Source of the DNA: a virus
Direction: 5' to 3' (one strand)
Virus record (IMG/VR): IMGVR_UViG_3300010389_000139
Coordinates: 1 to 24,079 of that record
Length of the DNA: 24,079 nt
The position numbers and the translations under genes are program-made. Shown one piece after another: positions 13,500-21,949 of this stretch. Position 1 is the stretch's first letter; every line of letters starts with the position of its first letter. The notes below the pieces were generated by a model, which saw only the letters and a program-made list of their open reading frames with translations, was not told the origin of the DNA and did not search any database.

Positions 13500-13904
13500 T
13501 TAGCTAGCGTCTAAGACGCCGATGAATGAGCAACTAACTGTGCTCAGTCCTGGATACACCGAATCAACCTGCGGAGGGCCGTCATAGCGGTATTTCAAAC
13601 CGGACCCGCCTCTCTCGCGAAAGAAGCTTGAAAGAGACGCATCCGCACCAGCGTCCGCTGTGTTTGGAAGGAACAAGATATCGTTCCACTCAGAGTTGAC
13701 GTTTTCGTAATGCTCCAAAATGCTTGCGGCATCTGCGTCCGAAATGTTTTGAAATACCAAATTCAGCTTTGAGTCAACCCTGCGGTTGCCATAACGAATA
13801 ATGGTCTTTGCTCCGTTCTGCGCCTGAAACTCCGTCTGCGGATACGTCCCAGGTTCGTAAGACCTGCTAGACGGCTTGAGGTTTGGGAACGCAAAGGTTG
13901 TCAT
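13500..13904 (-). CDS. Small tail protein downstream of the J-like gene
   Basis: A 134-residue protein beginning Met-Thr-Thr-Phe-Ala-Phe-Pro-Asn-Leu-Lys-Pro-Ser. It has 'SKLNLVFQNISDADAASILE' in the middle and 'RYDGPPQVDSVYPGLSTVSC' near the end, which resembles small tail-tip adaptor proteins with a beta-barrel plus a short helix. The family is not named with confidence. Its ATG begins one base after the TGA of the 1289-residue tip protein, and it is followed by the small tube-like protein, so it belongs to the tail-tip assembly. Confidence 0.65.
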   Translation of the reverse strand: MTTFAFPNLKPSSRSYEPGTYPQTEFQAQNGAKTIIRYGNRRVDSKLNLVFQNISDADAASILEHYENVNSEWNDILFLPNTADAGADASLSSFFRERGGSGLKYRYDGPPQVDSVYPGLSTVSCSFIGVLDAS

Positions 13905-13905
13905 G

Positions 13906-16900
13906 TCAAAGAATGATTCCTAGACCCACAAAATCAGCAGGATTCCAATCCAAGATCTTCAGTGTGCCAGTGTTAGTCAATGGCATGTGAGATCCTGAGA
14001 TTTCGATCAATCCGTCTTCTCCATACGTTAGCGACTCCAGCTTGTATACACGGCTTTGCTCACTCGTCATGACGACAGTGAAAACTGTGTTAAAGAATGC
14101 CGAGTCGGTGACTTTGTTGTCGGCCACGATCAAAGTGCCTTCTTTAACGCCTTCCGTACCAGGGTTCCAGTAATAGACAGAATGACTGCCGTTGGTCAGG
14201 CCATCGACGCTTGTTACGTAACCCTCAGAATCAACGGAACCGTTGTTAAACCTGCTGGTATGCGTTGAGTTGCTGGCAACCTTAAAGTAGTTGCCTGGTA
14301 TAAGCCCCATTGCGGCCTGAGGCGTGGTCTGGAACGTAATGGTGTGATCAACCTGTTGCCTCAGGCGAAGAGCGTAATATGCGTATCGAGCCGCGTGTAA
14401 TTCTGTAGTACAGAAACCGCTCATGTCGAATGTTTCCACTGGATCGGTTGACGAGCCACCCTCTGCATTAGACAGTCGCATTGTGAATTGTCTTGTCTTC
14501 GCAAACCCGTTTGGCACCTCTTCGCGCCAAAGCATTTCAGCCTGGAACAGTTGGCGTTCTCCTGGTCCCAACCACTGAATCTTCATGTCGCGCATGTTGC
14601 CGTCAGTGAACAGCGCCTTAAGTGCAGGCTTAACAGAGTTGCCGATGTTAAACGTGTTTGTGTAGGGCACAGCTGGAACCAACGCAAAACGGCCACCAAT
14701 GACAGTTGCGTCTAATAATGCATACTGCGCATTTTGAAATACCCAATCGCGGAAGTTAATGCGCTGGCTTACGGCACCGTCCCAGGTAAAGTCATTTGCA
14801 TTACAGAACTGTGATGCAATTTTCATCGAGTCTTTATCGACCTGCTGCGCTCCAAGGATTTTGCCTGCGCCCCATTCCGTGTTAGTCATCATTCCAAACA
14901 CAATGTCAGGAAGAAGGTTGGAAGCTTTAGCGCTGCCGTCAATTAGGTTCTCAAGAATAATGCCTTTTTTCATATAGGCAGAAAAGCTGTTGAAATTCGA
15001 CCACTCGCTAGAAGAGTTGATCCGCAGTCCGCCTATTGTCATGCCCTCGTAATTTGGCGTAAATTGCACAACCTTTTCGTTGATTGCAACAACTTCGTGC
15101 TCAGGCCCGCTTGTATTGCTGGCGGTTACTCCTTCGTAGGCAGGCACATCAAGGATGGCGTCAAAAGGTGAATAATTTTGCGCGTCGCGATCATACTCCG
15201 TAACGGTAACTGTTGTCGTTCCTGTAATTTCTACACCATAAATTTCTTTGTAAGTTCCGCTGCCAAGTGGTTCTTCCCATAAAACCCGGACAAAGTCTCC
15301 TTTGCTGTAACCTGTCCCTTGATTGTTAATGTCAATAGTCCACTTGTAGCCGATCTCTTGGCCTGCAGCGTTATTCCACCGTCGAACATAAAACTTTAAG
15401 CCACTTGCCTCCGGGTTGGCTACAGATACGTTCCTTGCTGGAGTCGTTTGGGCTTCTGCCGGATCTGTATTAGTAGCGGCCCCTTGTTCGTATTCTTCGC
15501 GCGCAATGCTTCGATATGCATAGCGATAAGGATAGATGTCAACAAGAGCGTTTTCTTTGCTGGGGTCTATAAGATCCCACAGATAACGAACATAACTCGG
15601 ATTGCTGGTGTCGTACCCGTAGGGCGGCTCCGTGCTCTGATTGGCCAACGTGCCACTAGCGCGAACGCTACCGTCCCAAACATACTCGTAATAATTATCC
15701 GACGCGTCAACGAAACTTATTCTCTTGACCATATAGTTTGAGCCGTTATACCGAGTTCCCTTCGAGTTCCAAGAGTAAGCACCTGGAACACCAAACGTGC
15801 CTATTTCAGTCGGTGTAATTCCTATATTCTCAAGCGCACCTTCGTCTTCTCTTGTTTCACTACTACTTGCTCGAATAAACTCTGGATTAGTTGCATATGC
15901 TTCGTCAAGCGTTACCTCTTTGCCGTTGAAAACTACGACATAACCGTTTGAAAGATACGGTGGTGCTTCAAAGCCGTACTGCAGCTTGCGCATCTTGCCG
16001 CCGCCAACGCCACTTTGTGCCTTGCGGATTGCACCAATGCCCGAAACAGGACGCAAACGAAACTCGGTTTCGACGTTACCTATGGCTCCAGTATCAACGC
16101 GAATGTAGTGATACTGATCAACTGGTGTATTGCCCTCAACAAAAAAGTATTTGTCCCCAGTGATGTCGATCCATGTATCCGTACCAGCGGTGCGGACTTC
16201 GAGCATGAAGAAGCTTAAGCGCCGCAAATATTTGTTTATCGTTCCAAGCTGGATGCTTCCGTTATTCTCTTGGTATTCAGCGATTAACCTTTCAGATGGC
16301 CATGCAGTAACGTCGGTAAAGCCTGAGACTTGCTTCCAAACGTTGGACTTGATAATTAGTTCGGTAGCCGAACAAGGGCGAGTATTGCTGACAGTGGCAA
16401 TTGCAGCCCGTTGAAGTGGGTAAGAATCGCTTGCGTAAAGTTTTGGATTTAAAGTAGCGTATGCTTCTGAAGATCCAATGCTGCCGGTATTGTCGATAGT
16501 CTCAACAAATCCTGGCTCGGTGATTGTAAAGTCATATTGTTTATCGTTTGTATTTGGAGTGGGTATATCGTCTGAGTATTTTGAAGGTGCCCAAGGTTCG
16601 TAACTGCCTAACACCCCGCTGATTTCTGTGCAAACACCAAGGGCCTTGTCTCCAACCAGATACAATTCGCCCTCTGCAATCTGAGAGTCAGCCGCAATGC
16701 GCGAAGAAATTGTTGATGAATTGACAAAACCTATTTCGTTTGGTGCAAAGTCAGGGTCATTCGGAACCTCTACATAAGTCGTGAGGCGGTACCGAATCCT
16801 GAAATCTTTTGCTAAAAACCCTTTAAAACCGACTGTTTCAACATCGTTGCCGTCAAGAATCGACCTAAAAAATGAGCCCTGCGGAAATCTGTCAAAATCA

Positions 16901-17775
16901 TACAACAGACGTTTGATCTTTAGCGCATCTTTAAAATCATCCTCTGCGTCGGCAGGTGTTAGAACAAGCTCCGGTGTGGGGCGATAAGGTGTATTGTTGA
17001 ACATCGGCGCATAAGCACCGAATTTGCTTTGCACATTAGTGAAGGTTGCGCCTGAAAACCAAGGCTGAATGCTTGCGGTCGCATCAAAATACGTGCCAAA
17101 CGCATCAGAGTAAGGAAGATTTTTTAATCCGCTTCCTGTAATGCGGTTTGTTGGCTCAATTAGACGCCCTCCGTTTTGACGCCAATAGGCGGCAACTTTC
17201 TTAGAGGTGTAACCTTCCAGCAGGGTATCGCCGATCGCTAAACCTGCGTAATCTGGAACGCCTTCTGTGTAACCATCACTAAATACAAAAACAGCACGCA
17301 GCTGCTGGTAACCTTTCTCCGCGATCATCTGCGACCAGACGAGCGAACCATTCACACGAACGCCTTTTTTGGCGAAGACAAGCGGAATGGTCTGGCCGAT
17401 AACGGCAAGATCTTGAACAGACTGGAATCCTTCCGTCTGCGCAAATCGATCTGCGCCAGTCTGTCCACCTAATGTCAGGTTTCTTGGCGTTTCCCCTCGA
17501 TCTTCAATCTCAGGGCTTTTTGGCTTTGGTGCGATAATTGCACTTACAGCCGTTGTGACCAGTCCAATAGCAATTGAGACCAGCGCCGGAACAATTACCG
17601 CGTCATTTTTAATATCGGGAATATGCGCATAAGCCTCGTTGCGCTCGCCGTTATATAGCTCAGCTTGATCAACAAAATGCCAATACTCTTCTTCGCTAAG
17701 TCCTACGGCTTCGCACAGTTCAACTTCCGCTGGCAATAACGCTCGACGACCACCAGGCTGTCGGATGGGCTCCAT
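13906..17775 (-). CDS. Large tail tip / host specificity protein (lambda J-like position)
   Basis: A 1289-residue central tail-tip protein, the probable hub that bears the fibres and contacts the cell. The N-terminus has Arg-Arg-Ala-Leu-Leu-Pro and 'LCEAVGLSEEEYWHFVDQA'. A hydrophobic segment at residues 59-82 ('VSIAIGLVTTAVSAIIAP') recalls the membrane-like stretch of lambda-type tip and I-like proteins. Then comes 'LTLGGQTGADRFAQTEGFQ', and the conserved 'IPLVFAKKGVRVNG' section typical of J-like hubs. The rest is beta-rich. The ATG at 17775 is chosen over 17805 because a GGAGGTGA ribosome-binding site precedes it. It overlaps the K-like gene by 73 bases, which is unusually long. Following lambda order, it comes after tape measure, L-like and K-like genes. 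Confidence 0.82.
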   Translation of the reverse strand: MEPIRQPGGRRALLPAEVELCEAVGLSEEEYWHFVDQAELYNGERNEAYAHIPDIKNDAVIVPALVSIAIGLVTTAVSAIIAPKPKSPEIEDRGETPRNLTLGGQTGADRFAQTEGFQSVQDLAVIGQTIPLVFAKKGVRVNGSLVWSQMIAEKGYQQLRAVFVFSDGYTEGVPDYAGLAIGDTLLEGYTSKKVAAYWRQNGGRLIEPTNRITGSGLKNLPYSDAFGTYFDATASIQPWFSGATFTNVQSKFGAYAPMFNNTPYRPTPELVLTPADAEDDFKDALKIKRLLYDFDRFPQGSFFRSILDGNDVETVGFKGFLAKDFRIRYRLTTYVEVPNDPDFAPNEIGFVNSSTISSRIAADSQIAEGELYLVGDKALGVCTEISGVLGSYEPWAPSKYSDDIPTPNTNDKQYDFTITEPGFVETIDNTGSIGSSEAYATLNPKLYASDSYPLQRAAIATVSNTRPCSATELIIKSNVWKQVSGFTDVTAWPSERLIAEYQENNGSIQLGTINKYLRRLSFFMLEVRTAGTDTWIDITGDKYFFVEGNTPVDQYHYIRVDTGAIGNVETEFRLRPVSGIGAIRKAQSGVGGGKMRKLQYGFEAPPYLSNGYVVVFNGKEVTLDEAYATNPEFIRASSSETREDEGALENIGITPTEIGTFGVPGAYSWNSKGTRYNGSNYMVKRISFVDASDNYYEYVWDGSVRASGTLANQSTEPPYGYDTSNPSYVRYLWDLIDPSKENALVDIYPYRYAYRSIAREEYEQGAATNTDPAEAQTTPARNVSVANPEASGLKFYVRRWNNAAGQEIGYKWTIDINNQGTGYSKGDFVRVLWEEPLGSGTYKEIYGVEITGTTTVTVTEYDRDAQNYSPFDAILDVPAYEGVTASNTSGPEHEVVAINEKVVQFTPNYEGMTIGGLRINSSSEWSNFNSFSAYMKKGIILENLIDGSAKASNLLPDIVFGMMTNTEWGAGKILGAQQVDKDSMKIASQFCNANDFTWDGAVSQRINFRDWVFQNAQYALLDATVIGGRFALVPAVPYTNTFNIGNSVKPALKALFTDGNMRDMKIQWLGPGERQLFQAEMLWREEVPNGFAKTRQFTMRLSNAEGGSSTDPVETFDMSGFCTTELHAARYAYYALRLRQQVDHTITFQTTPQAAMGLIPGNYFKVASNSTHTSRFNNGSVDSEGYVTSVDGLTNGSHSVYYWNPGTEGVKEGTLIVADNKVTDSAFFNTVFTVVMTSEQSRVYKLESLTYGEDGLIEISGSHMPLTNTGTLKILDWNPADFVGLGIIL

Positions 17776-18092
17776 TTCACCTCCGACTCTACGAAGCTCA
17801 GCCATCCTTCTTCAAACCAAACTGCCATGCCATAACCATTATCCGCCTGACATAGCGCAACTACACCACATCTTAGGTCGGCAGTAACCTTGCCCCATTT
17901 CTGCAGTTCGTCCTTAAATACATTGGTATCACCGCGCCGCAAACGTCGATACCAACTGCGTTGCGGAACAGGCGTTTCAATACCGTAGTACGTAAGCACG
18001 AAACGTGCCAAGCTTAAACAATCGCCTTCCGGTCTTGAGACGAAATCTGCTCCTAACCGGTAGCCTCGACCAATTAGGTCGTACGGTGTCAT
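17703..18092 (-). CDS. Tail protein K-like, NlpC/P60-type fold with missing histidine
   Basis: A 129-residue protein at the position where lambda-like phages encode the K (NlpC/P60 peptidoglycan peptidase) protein. Cys25 in 'PEGDCLSLARFVLTYYG' matches the nucleophile motif of the family. The segment where the catalytic histidine is expected reads 'DNGYGMAVWFEEGWLSF', and the protein contains no histidine at all. It may therefore be a structural version that no longer cuts, or use other residues. The ATG overlaps the L-like stop by four bases and the 3' end runs 73 bases into the J-like gene. The lambda order L, K, J supports the assignment. Confidence 0.7.
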   Translation of the reverse strand: MTPYDLIGRGYRLGADFVSRPEGDCLSLARFVLTYYGIETPVPQRSWYRRLRRGDTNVFKDELQKWGKVTADLRCGVVALCQADNGYGMAVWFEEGWLSFVESEVKWSPSDSLVVVERYCQRKLNCAKP

Positions 18093-18559
18093 CGAGCTTG
18101 GATTCCGCCTGTGGTTGGTAGCTCTCCGACAAGCGTGCGGTTATAAACTCGATTCGGCAGTACCAGCGCAACAGCGTCAAGACTGCTGCTTAATGCAACC
18201 TCAACCGTTGTTGTGTCATAGCCCATCGAAGAGGCAACCCAATACTCAGTGGTCAATCTTTTTGCAACCGCAAAAGTAGTCGGATTCATCACGCAGGTGT
18301 CCATCCTGACGTTCCATTTGTTGCTGACTGCCTCGTAGGCATAGCTCATGGAAATAGGATTGACCGACATCACTAAAGACGAGACAAGATTGTCTCCTGT
18401 GCGGTTCTTAGCCGCACCCTGGTAGATAAAAGATAGATACTGAAAACCGTAGCCGTCAAGCTGGATCGTTTCTCCAACCTTGCTGTTTTGGAAACGGTGC
18501 TGAACTTCGCCTGTTGGCTTGTAGACCGTCAAAAAGGTTGTGAGTGCTTGGATGCTCAT
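18089..18559 (-). CDS. Minor tail protein, lambda L-like position
   Basis: A 156-residue beta-rich protein with no obvious membrane segment. The C-terminal 'ALVLPNRVYNRTLVGELPTT' followed by Gly-Gly-Ile-Gln-Ala-Arg is a recognisable ending of small tail-tip proteins located between the tape measure and the NlpC/P60-like gene. It lacks the cysteine cluster of lambda gpL, so the same iron-sulphur role cannot be assumed. The start and stop both use four-base ATGA overlaps with the neighbouring genes. It is likely to help build the tail tip. Confidence 0.62.
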   Translation of the reverse strand: MSIQALTTFLTVYKPTGEVQHRFQNSKVGETIQLDGYGFQYLSFIYQGAAKNRTGDNLVSSLVMSVNPISMSYAYEAVSNKWNVRMDTCVMNPTTFAVAKRLTTEYWVASSMGYDTTTVEVALSSSLDAVALVLPNRVYNRTLVGELPTTGGIQAR

Positions 18560-21306
18560 CGTCCCAGTCCGATGCGACCGCGTTGACTGCGGCTATTTCG
18601 TAAAGTAGCGAATGTGCGTGCTTCACCAGCCTTGGCACCGCGCTTTGTAGCCTCATCAATGATGCCAGGCACGGCAGAAGCTGGGACGTAATCCTCAGAA
18701 TTAAAGTTAAGCGTCGGGCCGTTGTAGTTGACAATCGTGCCACCGCCGCCTGAAGCTCCGGTCATGCCACCTGAATCGCCGTTGCTTGGGATGACTGCGC
18801 TACCGCGAACACCGGCGTTATAGCGCTGCATTGCACCATCCATCTTACTTTCTGGAACAATATATTCTGGCTCAGAGCCTTCGCCAACAATTGCATTAGT
18901 TGGGCGAGTAACATAACCGCCTTCTGCAAAACCAAAAAACTTACTTAGGAATGGATTGCCTTGCGAAAGGCCGGCCAATGCCGTTTGTACGCCAAATTGG
19001 ATCAGAATTTTTCCAATATTTTTCAATACATCTGAAGCAATATCTGCCAAATTTTTGGTGCCATCAACGGCAGCGGTAAGCGCATCGACAATGCCTGTTG
19101 TAATTTCGCTGCCAATAGATCTGTAAACCCCATCTAGCTTATCCGCCAAACTAATCTCTTTTTCAAGCTGCGCATTTTTTTCAACTATCCCACGCACTTG
19201 AGCTTCCGTTAGCTTTGGATTTTCTGCCAAAATCCTGTTAATCTTTTCATTGAGGATATATTCTTCGCCTTTGCCAGCAAGAATTGCCTCAAGCCTTGAT
19301 TGCTCGTTTTGAAGGTTTAATAACACATCTCCAGCCTTTTTTTCTGCGTCCGCCTCTACCTTAAATCTTTCGTTGGCTAAAGCACTGATCCTTTCGTCTG
19401 CAGCAATAGTCGCAAGTCTTTTTTGGAGTATTTTGTCATCGGCATCAGCTTCGCTTGCATTGATTTTATCTTTTTCATACGCGAGCTGTTCTAATATTTT
19501 CTCCGTCTTCAAGGCCTCTTCTGCCGTTTTGTTGCCAGCGATTTGAGCGTTGACAATTTGTTCATTTAACTGCAGCAAGCGCGACTTAAGCGCAACTTGC
19601 GCTTGAAGGTCTGGCGTTATATCTCTTTCGGCCTTTTTGGCTTTAGAAGCACGAGCGCCACCACTGACACCACCTCCAGTGGCTGCGAGCCCGCCACCAC
19701 CACTTGAACGAGAGGCTGCGGCTGTACTTGGAGCGCCTGCCTCCATGATTGCACTAAACGCACCTTTAGCAAAACCAATAACTCGCTCAAGCAACGCCCT
19801 GATTGGCGCAGGAATACTGTTGTAAAAATTCTGCAGAAGATTAGGAATTTGACCGATCGTGTTTTGAAAAGCAGAAAGAAGATTTTTCCGCAAACCTTCA
19901 GTTGACTGCAGAACAAATTGAACTGCGCCACCTATTGCTCTGCCAATGATCCTGGCCAAGCCGATCACAAATTGACCAACTTTATCAATGCCAGCCCTTA
20001 CAGACTGAAAAGCATTTTCAAGCGACATTGCCGCATCGACAGCATCGGTGCCAATAGCACCTAAAATCGTATTCCTGATTTCTGCTGCAGCCGCATCAAT
20101 TGCTTTAAATGGAACAAGCACTAAATTGACAGCGGTCGCAAAAGCCTCGACAGTAACGGCAGCTATCTTAAAAACATTCTTGATTAAATCACCAAAAACT
20201 CCCTGCTCCGAAATTAAATTAGTAAAGGCAGATTGCAATCTTTTAACTTGACCTTGTATAGTGTCAGTCGCCGTGAAAGCGGCTTTTGCTGCGGCACCTT
20301 GTGCATCTTTTTGATTCTCTAAAAGCTTGTTATATTTTTCCGTATCATTGAGAAGTGCAAGGATTGACGGACCCGCTTCCGTTCCAAACGCCTTGATTAC
20401 AGTTCCGGCATCTGCGCCTGATTTTTTAATTTTTTCAAGAGTCTTGGCCAGGCCATCGGTGGCAAGCGTTGAAGCAGTAATTTCAACACCAAAAGCGGCA
20501 AATTCTTTACCAACCTTGCCAGCTGCAATTTGGGCAAAGGCTGTTTTTAACGCAGTAAATGTGACTTCAGCACCTTGACCTCCTGCCGTAATCTGCGCGA
20601 CAGCAGCATTAACCTCTTCAAGAGGTACTTTCAAAGCAGCGGCTACGGGGGCGACTTTTGCAATGTTTGCCGCATATTCACCAATGACAATTTTGCCATC
20701 GTTTTGAGTTTGAATAAACCCATCAACAAGTTGAGAGGCTTTGGCAGCTTCTAGTCCGTAGGCATTGAGAACAGAAGTTGTTGCGTCTGCAACTGTATTT
20801 ATGTCACTAAAACCACCAACGGCACCTTTACCAGCCGCGCTTAAGACTTCAGAGGCAGATGCTGCGTCAGCAAATCCGGCAGAAGCTACATCATAAGCTG
20901 AAGCAGTAAGTTCAACAATATCTGCTTGCCCTTGAAGTTCAGCAGAAACACCTTTTAATTTGCCAACAAGTGCATCACTGCTTACGCCAAGAGACCGCAC
21001 CTTGGCCTCTGCAAAATCTTGCTTGGAAAGAACAGAGAAAATTTGAGAAAAAGCACCTGCTGCTGTTGTAATTGCAGCGATCGGACCTAAGGCAGCTTTT
21101 AAAGCAACTCCTAATGCGCCGATACCGGGCGTAGCTGCTTTTGCAGCAGCACCCATGCCACCAAAACCAGACGCAGTCTTTTTGGCGCTGCCACTAAATC
21201 CTTGAAGAGCACGCTGTGTTTTGCTGCTTTGCGCCGCTAAGGCTTTAAGCTTTTTTTGCGCATCGCCAGTGTCAATTTTGATCCCAACACTGGCGACAGC
21301 TGCCAC
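18556..21306 (-). CDS. Tape measure protein
   Basis: A 916-residue protein that sets tail length and enters the host envelope on DNA delivery. Coiled-coil N-terminus ('DAQKKLKALAAQSSKTQRAL'), a hydrophobic stretch at 60-90, then the TP901-type tape measure core (about 100-340) with Ala-Phe-Gly-Thr-Glu-Ala-Gly-Pro-Ser. A hydrophobic amphipathic region occupies about 380-510, a Gly/Ser/Ala linker precedes long charged helices (about 590-760), and the end is Gly-rich with 'YIVPESKMDGAMQRYNAG'. By the 0.15-nm-per-residue rule, tail length would be near 137 nm, typical of a siphovirus. The start is a GTG, since no ATG is in frame. It lies nine sense codons after the amber stop of the frameshift frame, in that same reading frame. 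Confidence 0.93.
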   Translation of the reverse strand: MAAVASVGIKIDTGDAQKKLKALAAQSSKTQRALQGFSGSAKKTASGFGGMGAAAKAATPGIGALGVALKAALGPIAAITTAAGAFSQIFSVLSKQDFAEAKVRSLGVSSDALVGKLKGVSAELQGQADIVELTASAYDVASAGFADAASASEVLSAAGKGAVGGFSDINTVADATTSVLNAYGLEAAKASQLVDGFIQTQNDGKIVIGEYAANIAKVAPVAAALKVPLEEVNAAVAQITAGGQGAEVTFTALKTAFAQIAAGKVGKEFAAFGVEITASTLATDGLAKTLEKIKKSGADAGTVIKAFGTEAGPSILALLNDTEKYNKLLENQKDAQGAAAKAAFTATDTIQGQVKRLQSAFTNLISEQGVFGDLIKNVFKIAAVTVEAFATAVNLVLVPFKAIDAAAAEIRNTILGAIGTDAVDAAMSLENAFQSVRAGIDKVGQFVIGLARIIGRAIGGAVQFVLQSTEGLRKNLLSAFQNTIGQIPNLLQNFYNSIPAPIRALLERVIGFAKGAFSAIMEAGAPSTAAASRSSGGGGLAATGGGVSGGARASKAKKAERDITPDLQAQVALKSRLLQLNEQIVNAQIAGNKTAEEALKTEKILEQLAYEKDKINASEADADDKILQKRLATIAADERISALANERFKVEADAEKKAGDVLLNLQNEQSRLEAILAGKGEEYILNEKINRILAENPKLTEAQVRGIVEKNAQLEKEISLADKLDGVYRSIGSEITTGIVDALTAAVDGTKNLADIASDVLKNIGKILIQFGVQTALAGLSQGNPFLSKFFGFAEGGYVTRPTNAIVGEGSEPEYIVPESKMDGAMQRYNAGVRGSAVIPSNGDSGGMTGASGGGGTIVNYNGPTLNFNSEDYVPASAVPGIIDEATKRGAKAGEARTFATLRNSRSQRGRIGLGR

Positions 21307-21333
21307 TGCACTAGCCCATTGACTAAATGCAGT

Positions 21334-21525
21334 CTAACGGCGACGTTTGACCTTTTTCATCTCCGCTTCGTGCTCGTCGTTCAACAAGTCAAAATAAGCG
21401 GACCAAAGCAAAAGCTCGTCAAAGGTCATCTCTTCAGAAAGCTTGCGCAACGAATAGCCAAGTTCCTTAGCGACACCTAATTGAAGCCGCAAGAGATTAT
21501 CCTTCTTTAGCTCCTGCTTTAAGAT
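21334..21525 (-). CDS. Tail assembly chaperone, -1 frameshift extension (GT-like)
   Basis: A 63-codon open stretch without a usable start that continues the chaperone after a -1 shift. It begins Ile-Leu-Lys-Gln-Glu-Leu-Lys-Lys-Asp-Asn and has 'LGVAKELGYSLRKLSEEMTF' and 'DELLLWSAYFDLL', then a basic tail ending Arg-Arg-Arg before TAG. Small Gly-Tyr-Ser-Leu and 'L-L-W-x-A-Y-F' motifs are typical of the T domains of siphophage chaperones. It would produce a 176-residue G-T fusion that binds the tape measure. Only an internal ATG (giving 31 residues) could start it alone, so frameshifting is by far the best explanation. Confidence 0.8.
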   Translation of the reverse strand: MLKQELKKDNLLRLQLGVAKELGYSLRKLSEEMTFDELLLWSAYFDLLNDEHEAEMKKVKRRR

Positions 21526-21863
21526 TTTGGGTCAACGTCAGCCTCTTCGTCGTCGCTAATTACTGCAATCATTAATTTTTGCAGATCGGAATCGCGCACT
21601 TCGTGACGCAATTCTGCCATTTCGCCAGCTTGGAACAGGCGTTGACCATTTTCGTCTTGTGCCTTTAAAACCAGCAGTTGCAACGCAAAAGCATCTGTAT
21701 CGCCATTGGCATTTTTTTGAGCACGCTCACGTTCAGCCATAGTCAATGGCGTACGATAAAACTCAAACTCAGTACCGTTAGAAAGCGTCACAACCTTTTT
21801 GATTGGTTGCAAGTTGGCCGCTTTTTTCAAACGGTCTAATGCGCGGTTTGAAGATGAAGGCAT
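21519..21863 (-). CDS. Tail assembly chaperone, short form (G-like)
   Basis: A 114-residue protein expected to bind major tail protein and to help the tape measure fold before tail polymerisation. It begins Met-Pro-Ser-Ser-Ser-Asn-Arg-Ala-Leu-Asp-Arg. The rest fits the family: 'VTLSNGTEFEFYRTPLTMAE', a helical 'LLVLKAQDENGQRLFQAGEM' section, and an acidic end (Asp-Asp-Glu-Glu-Ala-Asp-Val-Asp) before the slippery site. The ATG at 21863 is used because the frame upstream of it overlaps a terminator hairpin (21894-21923). It is followed by the -1 extension and the tape measure gene. No strong Shine-Dalgarno is visible (AAGATAAAG only). Confidence 0.85.
   Translation of the reverse strand: MPSSSNRALDRLKKAANLQPIKKVVTLSNGTEFEFYRTPLTMAERERAQKNANGDTDAFALQLLVLKAQDENGQRLFQAGEMAELRHEVRDSDLQKLMIAVISDDEEADVDPKS
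21525..21531 (-). other. -1 ribosomal frameshift site C CCA AAA in the tail chaperone gene
   Basis: Minus-strand codons GAC CCA AAA TCT TAA end the shorter chaperone. C CCA AAA matches the X XXY YYZ rule exactly (CCC AAA A). A -1 shift enters the open frame that reaches TAG at 21334. Its location between the major tail protein and the tape measure gene is the place where many siphophages use such a shift. Confidence 0.8.
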
Positions 21864-21893
21864 GAACTTTATCTTGTCGTTGGCAGCATAGAC

Positions 21894-21923
21894 AAAAAAA
21901 GCCCCTGACACAAGTCAGAGGCC
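21894..21923 (-). terminator. Intrinsic terminator after the major tail protein
   Basis: On the minus strand GCCTCTGAC and GTCAGGGGC pair (9 bp, one G-T) around a TTGT loop and are followed directly by seven T residues. This is a textbook rho-independent terminator. It lies 26 bases after the major tail protein stop and before the chaperone start, so it would attenuate transcription and keep tail-tube protein in excess over chaperone and tape measure. Confidence 0.85.
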
Positions 21924-21949
21924 AAGATTCTTTTTGATCCTAATAAAAA

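Noticed and set aside
7246-17000. Many plus-strand frames of 60-126 codons opposite the tail genes
   Set aside because: They are antisense shadows of long minus-strand genes and show no ribosome-binding sites or family patterns.
17776-17805. J-like start at 17805
   Set aside because: Its AAGAAGG sequence touches the ATG with no spacing, whereas 17775 has GGAGGTGA at proper spacing.
21864-21911. Longer chaperone start at 21911
   Set aside because: The upstream part would lie within the terminator hairpin and has no family likeness.
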